The translations under genes were made by a program, and so were the position numbers. Shown piece after piece: positions 57,844 through 64,000 of a stretch of 64,000 bases of DNA. Source of the stretch: Hemerocallis citrina (Eukaryota > Streptophyta > Magnoliopsida > Asparagales > Asphodelaceae); contig CM030368.1 of the NCBI GenBank assembly GCA_017893485.1, positions 113,614,720 through 113,678,719 of the forward strand, read 5' to 3'. The first letter of the stretch is position 1. The number at the start of each line of letters is the position of its first letter. Under the pieces are notes generated by a model. The model was given only the letters and a program-made list of their open reading frames with translations. It ran no database searches and was not told the DNA's origin.

Positions 57844-58181
57844 AAGATAATAATGTATGATGTGATATGTCTAAAGTATGTCTAAAGTCGTTTGTCCTTA
57901 TGTGTGGAAACTTACTGGGTAAGTTTCCTTTAGCGTGTCTTGTACGCCAAGTTAGCTTACACCGTAAGTTAACTTGTAGCCTAAGTTTCCTTTAGTCCTT
58001 TAGCTTGTGTCCTAAGCCATCTCTCCCCCTATATAAGGAGAGGCCATGGTGTGTGTCAAGGCAGAGCATCCTTAGTAGAGCCTTGCCTAGTGTGCTTGTA
58101 TCTCAGTGTGTGCTTGTATGTGTGCTACTATCCAATAAATAAAATCTCTACTTCCTTTGAATTTCCGCTGTCACTCTAAAC
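57834..58181 (+). repeat. Unit B direct repeat, right
   Basis: Copy of 52529-52876, with TATA at 58029. It ends CTCTAAAC without the primer site and is followed at once by the inverted copy. Confidence 0.88.
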
Positions 58182-58244
58182 ATGTCTAAGTGAACTTTAG
58201 ACATATGTGCACACTAGACATGTCTAAGTGAACTTTAGACATAT
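58181..58244. repeat. 26-bp direct repeat at the inverted-repeat centre
   Basis: CATGTCTAAGTGAACTTTAG plus six more bases occurs at 58181-58206 and 58219-58244. This short stretch is all that separates the two oppositely oriented unit B copies. Confidence 0.85.
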
Positions 58245-58248
58245 CACA

Positions 58249-58737
58249 TCACACTTCACCACGCTTCCACTGATACAAGCTCTGTAGCTGTTTGATACTA
58301 GTCTTCAGTTGACTGATATCTTTGGTTTGCTGGTCTTCGATGTGCTGATCGACGACGTTGTGGCCGTTCTTTACTATGCCTTCTCTGTCTGCGTCCGTGT
58401 GGATTGGCTGCTGATTTGGTTCTTCAGAGTCATCCATGCCCTCGGGTGTTAGGGTAGAAACTGGTGTTGGTGGTCTGCTGTATTGTTCATCGCATGAAAT
58501 CGAGTCATGCTCTTCCTGATATTCTTCAATTGTATTATATACATCATGACATTTCGGACAAATGTAATGATCATCTTCGACATTAAAAGCCAAATTTCGT
58601 CGGGTTGCTGCAACTAATCGTCCAGCTATTGGCAATAGCCAGTTCTTTTTGCTTAAAAAATATGTTTTGTGTTCTTGGATGAAGCTTTGTACTTCCTCCC
58701 TTTTGATGTAGACGAACTGTAAATCTCTTTCTTCCAT
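58249..58737 (-). pseudogene. Zinc-finger/coiled-coil protein, inverted copy, C-terminally deleted
   Basis: Matches the plus copy from MEERDLQFVYIKREEV through the zinc finger (here CPKCHDVYN...) and the linker, then stops matching after ISQLKTSIKQLQ. The coiled coil is replaced by SLYQWKRGEV and a stop. About 70 residues are lost, so the protein would lack most of its oligomerisation region. Its last codons lie in the repeat start GCGTGGTGAAGTG. The ATG used corresponds to the plus copy. Confidence 0.75.
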
Positions 58738-58772
58738 AGATATACCTGTGGAGTTTAAAAACACAGTAGTGG

Positions 58773-60932
58773 TTATGTTTTGATATTTTTTATAGGGACT
58801 TTGATAATCATGTTTCCAAGGTTATCAAAATCTTCTGTTGATTCAGTATCATGTAATTTTTCGATCATCTGAATTGTTGATCCTTCAATCGGTTGAGTCT
58901 TTTCAAAACTCATGCTCTTTCTTTGTATATCTTTAAGCACATTAGGCGTTAGTAATATAGATGCTTCATTATGGAGAAGTAAGTTACTATCTCTTCTAAT
59001 GGAGCAAGAACTTGATCTGTTAAGAGTTGGTTTTGAAGAAGAAGAATCATCTTCCTCTATGTTTTTGTATATCGTAGTAATTTTATTTCCTGAGACTATG
59101 AAAGTCTCTTCTGGGATTTTTGCTTGTTTAGGCTTTAGTTCACTTATGAATAAAGCCATGTCATTGTTAAAAGTAATGTGTTTTTGTTCAATAATCTTAG
59201 GTTGAATAACCTTTCCTGTTCCAACTTCAAAGAGTTGGATGTAATCTTTGGAAGTTTTTGTTTTGAAAGTAGCAACTTCATTAAGAGCGATGCAACTTTC
59301 CCATTGGATACTTAGGATTTTTGATCCTGGTTTCATTTCTATACCTTTCAAATTAATTGACAAGGTACAAATATCTGTAATGTTTTCATCTGTTAATGCA
59401 ACAGAAAAATTCGGATGAATATTAAATGCAAACATTCTGTTTGCTAGATTTGATTTAGTTCCCCCAATGATGGAGTTTAAAGGATCTTGAATCCTTTCAT
59501 CTCTTACCACCATTAAAATTGGTGTATCTATTCCGGCACGAAATTGTGCAATAATTTTTATTTGTATCAATCCTAGATGAAGATAATTCATCTTTGGATA
59601 TCTTTGTTTTATTCTTTTTATCTTCTCATAGCTTATAAGCTTTATTGATGAGAGGTCCTGAATACCTTTTAATTCTATATTTCCTTGCATTTTTTCAAAA
59701 ATGTAAGTACTTTTAGAATTAAATCTTGATATAATAGATCTCTCAGTTTTATATACATCCTTTTTATCTGGATGAGGAATCATCTCCAATAGTTTTGTTA
59801 AATCATCATCGGATATGTCGTAGACTTCTCCGATGCTATTATCAATATCCACATTGGTGGTATCTTCCCTTAGGAAATTCATATTTACTCTGTAATCTGT
59901 ACTAGATATATGCGTACTAGCACAACCAGAGTCTTCTGTGTCTCGAAGTCTTCCTATAGGAAGTTCTTCATATTTGAGTATTAATAATTGTGCAATGACA
60001 TCTCCTTGATGTATTTGTATAGCAAAGTGATTCAGACTCTTAAAGAATACTGAAATTTTGCTTCTGTATTCAGAAGTTATTATTCCGCTTATAACAAAGA
60101 GTTGCTTCTTTGATACAGCGGTTGTATTAATGATTTGCCCATAATACCCTTTAGGGATTATTATTCTTAAGTCCAGTGGGACATCTAATACAGAATATCT
60201 TTCTATTATCAAGCTTTCAGCTGCTCGTAAATTCAGGGCAGGAGAGCATGTGTTATCTCTTGTAGGTAAAAAGGCTTTAGGAGAAAGCGTTTCTACCCAT
60301 ATAGCATTAGCTATTTTATTGATTGTTATCATATTTATCCTCAATGATTCCATGTCTAAAGAGGAATCTGAGTTATAATTACTCTCAGGAATAGAGGATA
60401 ATTCATAGACAGAAGTCTCATCATTAGTAGGTATTTCCTCAAGAGTTTGAGTATGAATCCCATACTCTTGTAGGTTGTTTATTATAACCTTTTGAATCTT
60501 TTCATTGCATTCATTGGCAAAGTGCCCTTCTTTTTCACATTTAAAGCATTTGCATCCTTTTCGGAATTTATTTTTTATAAACCTTTTCGGTTTAGAATTA
60601 TTATTTTTTTGCCACTTTCTCTTGAATTCTGGCTTCCATTTTTTCCTTGTTATTTTGAATTTTTTGGAGGGTCTTTTGTAAGATCCATATTTGGGTTCAC
60701 ACCCATATTCCAGATTTATATCTGGGTCGTATCTGGGACAACACTGTATTCCCAGCTTAGAGTTTTTCACTCTATTTTTTATTTGTTTGTGTGCTTTAGC
60801 ACTTTGACAGAATGCTTTAATGGTTTCCATACAGGCTTGTTTTAAATATCCTGTACTTTGACCTCTGAGTTTATCTCCAATAAGGCCAGCAGAATTAGCT
60901 GCCAATAATTTGTTATAATGACTTTTTATCAA
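58773..60932 (-). pseudogene. Coat C-terminus / zinc knuckle / dUTPase-like / movement protein, inverted copy
   Basis: One open frame of 719 residues in which the zinc knuckle (CFKCEKEGHFANEC), the shared VYELSS module, the dUTPase-like motifs (IIIPKGYYGQI, SGIITSEYRSK, HQGDVIAQLL) and the movement protein (FRAGIDTPI, VVRDERI) are continuous. It thus shows the fused order that the plus copy has lost. The frame is cut from the coat core by a TGA in place of the tryptophan codon in EPWGDLIK. The M at its start is internal, not a true start. Confidence 0.85.
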
Positions 60933-62374
60933 GTCTCCTCATGGTTCTGGGATTTTTAGAAAGAATCTTTCTAACCAAAATACTTTTCTATCAGGATCTT
61001 CAAGTTTGAAGACTTGCCCAATATAATCTGTGACAAATGTTTCTAATTCACATATGTCACATAATTTCATCATTAATAACTTGTTTTCTTCATCTATAGT
61101 TCTTTGCAGAGTTTCCCCTGTTAAATCACTGTAGAATGAAGATAACAGTCGAAAAATCATTTTATCGGTAGTTTCTTGGGATTCAATATTGGCTTTTTCA
61201 ACCGCATTAGTAGCCTCAAGGCTTCTCAGCCAATCGGCTGCGTATCCCTCCCATAAGGAGCATGTATATTTGAAAAAATCTCGGTTAGACATCCCCTTTA
61301 AGAGATATCTTATACCACGCATATGTTGACCCCAATCTTTAAAATAATTTTTAAGATGTCTATGGGGTATTCTATCAATATTGAAATATGTACCCATATG
61401 AGCACTTCGTTTATCATATTCACCCAGCATTATTCTGGTTTGATTATCTCTCCAATTAAGGAAATTATTTTTGTAAAATAATCTTTCAGAACTTCTACCA
61501 TATCGTAGAAATTCTTCCGGATTGGAAGGTTGAAAATCTGGTAATGGATTTTCTTCAGGTTCTAGAGGTCTTTTTCCTCTATCATTGACCCGAGAAGTTT
61601 CACCAATCTCAGTCATTTGTTGGTCGATCAATGTTTCTTGATCAGCATATACCTTAAAAAAGGTTTTTTGTTTGTTTTGCTCAGTAGAGCTGGAAGTTTG
61701 CTCAGTAGAGCGGAAAGTTTGCTCAGTAGAGCTGAAAGTTTGCTCAGTAGAGCTGAAAGTTTCTGGCTCAGTAGAGCTTTTTGAGTCAGTAGACTCTGAA
61801 GATTCTTGCTCAATGGAGTGAAAGATTTTGTTGATTCTATTTCAGAATCAGATTCTTCCTTGGACATAAAGTACCTTATTGCATATTCATGTTTTTCAAA
61901 ATATGTTTGAACATCAGTGCAAGGAATTGTTCCTTCGAGTTCTTTCTTTCTTAACTCAAGGAAACAATTGTAATATGATTTTTCAACTTTATCAATAGGA
62001 ATAGTATTCTCCTCTAGAGAGGAATACTTTACCATATTATTCATAAAATGAAAATTAATTTTCTCCTTCGTTGGAGAAGATATTTCAACTTTTGGTCTAG
62101 TGATAGACTGCAAAAGCTGTTTAGATTGACTATTAAGATCAATACTGTCGAGTTCAGGAATTTTTATATTATCGATTTTCTTTTCGATACTTCGTTCTAA
62201 GCCAAGTAGGCTAGTTTGGATATCTGACACCTTGTCAACCAAAGTGTTTAACATACCAATTATGTGATTAGAATTGGCAGTTTTCAAAGTATTAGGGATA
62301 TGCGAAAAATGACTGTAGTCATTAATTTTTAGTGCAAGTGTGCACTCTTCTTCTTCATAGATATGATTATCCAT
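60933..62374 (-). pseudogene. Coat protein N-terminal and core part, inverted copy, frameshift and stop
   Basis: Starts MDNHIYEEEECTLALKINDY like the plus copy. Near 61823 one base is missing (CTTTCACTCC against CTTTCAGCTCC), turning the SSTEQ repeats into a leucine-rich shadow frame (LLSKLSALLSK). The proper frame resumes from about 61631 with the coat core and ends at the W-to-stop change near 60936. The plus copy has neither lesion. Confidence 0.85.
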
Positions 62375-63018
62375 GGAAAGGAGAACTCATGTTGGTTTAG
62401 CTAAGCTATAATAAACTATCTTTTTCAAAAGATTTCTTGTTTAAAGATGCACTTACTGTAGTAACCATTAAAAGGATTTCTGATATGGCTAAGCTCTTAC
62501 AGCGATAGGTATTTCCTTAACTCTTTTCGTGCTTCGACTATTTCTAACATCACCGGCGTCATTATATTTTTTAGTGCTTTGAACCTAACATCTCTAGCAT
62601 CACACTCCCACACCGTAGATTTATAGCGGGGTACAGCCTCAAATCTAAGCCAACAACGGGTAATAGCAACACACAAGCAAAGTCCCTACGGGCAACTAGC
62701 ACCACAAGCTTGTATGAACACATAGAGAAGTAGATCACAACTCACTAGAAAATTATGACACCATTGGAGACGAAGATCACAACTCACAAAACTAGTTGAA
62801 GAAAAACTACAGCATCCATGGCTTTCGCTCACACAGCCTAAGGATAAATGTTTTACTACATGGCCTAATTAAACAAGCCTAAGAACAAGAAAAAGTGTTT
62901 ATTTTCATAGCTAGCTTAACCAACATGAAGGAGATTACTCCTCCATCCTAATCCTAAACTACGAAGAGTAGTTTAGAGATTTACCTGATCGAGAGAAGAA
63001 CTCTGAATTCTTTGCCAA
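62375..63018 (-). promoter_or_regulatory. Leader of the inverted unit B copy
   Basis: Same as 52889-53516, including the hairpin, the MEE-stop small ORF and the short upstream ORF (MSSPFHG-stop) overlapping the coat ATG. Confidence 0.65.
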
Positions 63019-63030
63019 GCTCTGATACCA
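63019..63030 (-). promoter_or_regulatory. tRNA-Met-type primer-binding site, inverted copy
   Basis: Reverse complement TGGTATCAGAGC, directly next to the promoter repeat. Confidence 0.85.
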
Positions 63031-63338
63031 GTTTAGAGTGACAGCGGAAATTCAAAGGAAGTAGATATTTTATTTATTGGAAAGTAGCACACATACAAGC
63101 ACACACTGAGATACAAGCACACTAGGCAAGGCTCTACTAAGGATGCTCTGCCTTGACACATACCATGGCCTCTCCTTATATAGGGGGAGAGATGGCTTAG
63201 GACACAAGCTAAAGGACTAAAGGAAACTTAGGCTACAAGTTAACTTACGGTGTAAGCTAACTTGGCGTACAAGACAAGCTAAAGGAAACTTACCCCGTAA
63301 GTTTCCACACATATGGACAAACGACTTTAGACATACTA
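63031..63338 (-). repeat. Promoter-side repeat of the inverted unit B copy, truncated
   Basis: Carries CTATATAAGG inside CTCTCC...GGAGAG (about 63171-63192) and AATAAA (about 63071). Lacks the outermost ~40 bases; joined at ACATAC to a coat fragment. Confidence 0.8.
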
Positions 63339-63563
63339 TAGTTCTTTGCAGAGTTTCCCCTGTTAAATCACTGTAGAATGAAGATAACAGTCGAAAAATC
63401 ATTTTATCGGTAGTTTCTTGGGATTCAATATTGGCTTTTTCAACCGCATTAGTAGCCTCAAGGCTTCTCAGCTAATCAGCTGCATATCCTTCCCATAAGG
63501 AACATGTATATTTGAAAAAATCTCGGTTAGACATCCCCTTTAAGAGATATCTTATACCACGCA
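63339..63563 (-). pseudogene. Viral coat fragment (rearranged)
   Basis: Equivalent to about 61100-61325 (KMIFRLLSSFYSDLTGETLQ region). It has its own differences, for example GCTAATCAGCTG for GCCAATCGGCTG. Joined on both sides to unrelated viral parts. Confidence 0.85.
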
Positions 63564-63690
63564 TATATCTAGTACAGATTACAGAGTAAATATGAATTTC
63601 CTAAGGGAAGATACCACCAATGTGGATATTGATAATAGCATCGGAGAAGTCTACGACATATCCGATGATGACTTAAAAAAATTATTAGAG
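63556..63690 (+). pseudogene. Viral dUTPase-side fragment (rearranged)
   Basis: Equivalent to about 55973-56106 of the plus copy (ISSTDYRVNMNFLREDTTNVDID). Orientation is opposite to the preceding fragment; the join shares ACGCATAT. Confidence 0.85.
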
Positions 63691-64000
63691 ATAATTCACT
63701 CTCATATTGACAAAGAGTTAACGAATTCTATTGTCTTCAGACATACATCCGAAAATCCATACCAGGATTGTCAACAAAATGAACTTGCTAGAATTAGCAT
63801 GAATATTCAATTTGACAAAGGAATTCATATCAATTCCTATAAATATGAATTACCTAGTAACAGTATGAATATTCAAACAAGAGAGGAAATTCATACAAAC
63901 ATAGATTCCTATGTATATGAATTATCTTCCTTAAGCAAAAATAAAGCTACACAAGATTCTGAAAAAGAACCTTTAAAAATCAATGTAGTTACTCTTAGCC
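63686..64000 (+). pseudogene. Unit A polyprotein fragment up to the protease start (rearranged, cut by window)
   Basis: Equivalent to about 49787-50100 of unit A, ending in LKINVVTLS just before the protease. A few substitutions (AGAATTAGC for AGAAATAGC). The join to the dUTPase fragment shares GAGAT. It may continue as a further copy of unit A beyond the window. Confidence 0.85.

Larger units (their letters stand above)
52529..58181 (+). other. Endogenous pararetrovirus, unit B (coat, dUTPase-like, movement), plus copy
   Basis: Flanked by 348-bp direct repeats (52529-52876 and 57834-58181) that align without gaps at an offset of 5305 and end exactly before the primer site. The interior encodes a coat/zinc-knuckle part, a dUTPase-like part, a movement protein and a zinc-finger/coiled-coil ORF. 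It begins 22 bases after unit A ends. Its repeats are related to those of unit A but clearly different in the upstream promoter half (TGTACGCCAAGTTAGC against CTCCTAAGCTTCC). Confidence 0.85.
58181..63338 (-). other. Endogenous pararetrovirus, unit B, inverted copy
   Basis: Same gene order as 52529-57843 but on the minus strand, tail to tail with it. The promoter-side repeat is 63031-63338 (cut at its far end), the primer site 63019-63030, the leader 62398-63018. The downstream repeat is reduced to a few dozen bases (GCGTGGTGAAGTG...TGTCTAAAG). It differs from the plus copy by scattered substitutions and different inactivating changes. Confidence 0.88.

Noticed and set aside
48091..58181. Ordinary LTR retrotransposon as explanation for units A and B
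   Set aside because: A 30K movement protein, a caulimovirid-type coat/knuckle and pregenomic-RNA-style signals point to a pararetrovirus; the repeats lack TG...CA ends and no integrase is present.

Overview
The window looks like nuclear DNA of a flowering plant, probably a eudicot; I cannot name the species. The evidence is Ty1/copia and Ty3/gypsy (Tat-type) retrotransposons, an L1-type LINE, a Mutator-like MITE, a fragment of a plant MYST histone acetyltransferase gene, and an endogenous plant pararetrovirus (Caulimoviridae). No intact host gene, rRNA, tRNA or CRISPR array is visible.

1-31.7 kb is a nest of retrotransposons up to five levels deep. A decayed Tat-type gypsy element (26680 to about 31740) was hit by a Ty1/copia element whose pieces lie at 1609-2191, 16970-17236 and 24746-26679. 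The copia element was in turn hit by three 3.4-4 kb solo-LTR-like elements of one family (TGTAACCCC...TGACA; copies A, B, C, all on the minus strand). Copy B holds a gag-only gypsy element (5333-16712), which holds copy D (7068-10409, plus strand). Copy C holds copy E (18126-22139, plus strand). Target-site duplications of 5 bp support most steps.

31.7-47.5 kb contains tandem repeats of the Tat element, an exon of a HAM-type histone acetyltransferase with a nonsense mutation, a MITE, a LINE (34.4-44.75 kb) split by a 4.5 kb solo LTR with perfect 5-bp target duplications, and LTR-like noncoding DNA with a possible dimeric SINE.

47.5-64 kb is the most unusual part. After about 540 bp of TA-rich microsatellite come two different pararetroviral units. 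Each is flanked by its own direct repeats (312 bp and 348 bp) that carry a TATA box and AATAAA and stop at a tRNA-Met-type primer site (TGGTATCAGAGC). Unit A encodes one uninterrupted 1039-residue protein with a retropepsin domain but no reverse transcriptase. Unit B encodes coat/zinc knuckle, a dUTPase-like domain, a 30K movement protein and, separately, a zinc-finger/coiled-coil protein. The two leaders are nearly identical, which suggests a split-genome virus. A second copy of unit B follows tail to tail, giving an inverted repeat with arms of about 5 kb that could be transcribed into dsRNA. The right end is a patchwork of short viral pieces joined at microhomologies. Unit B is broken by different mutations in each copy, and no RT is visible anywhere in this region.
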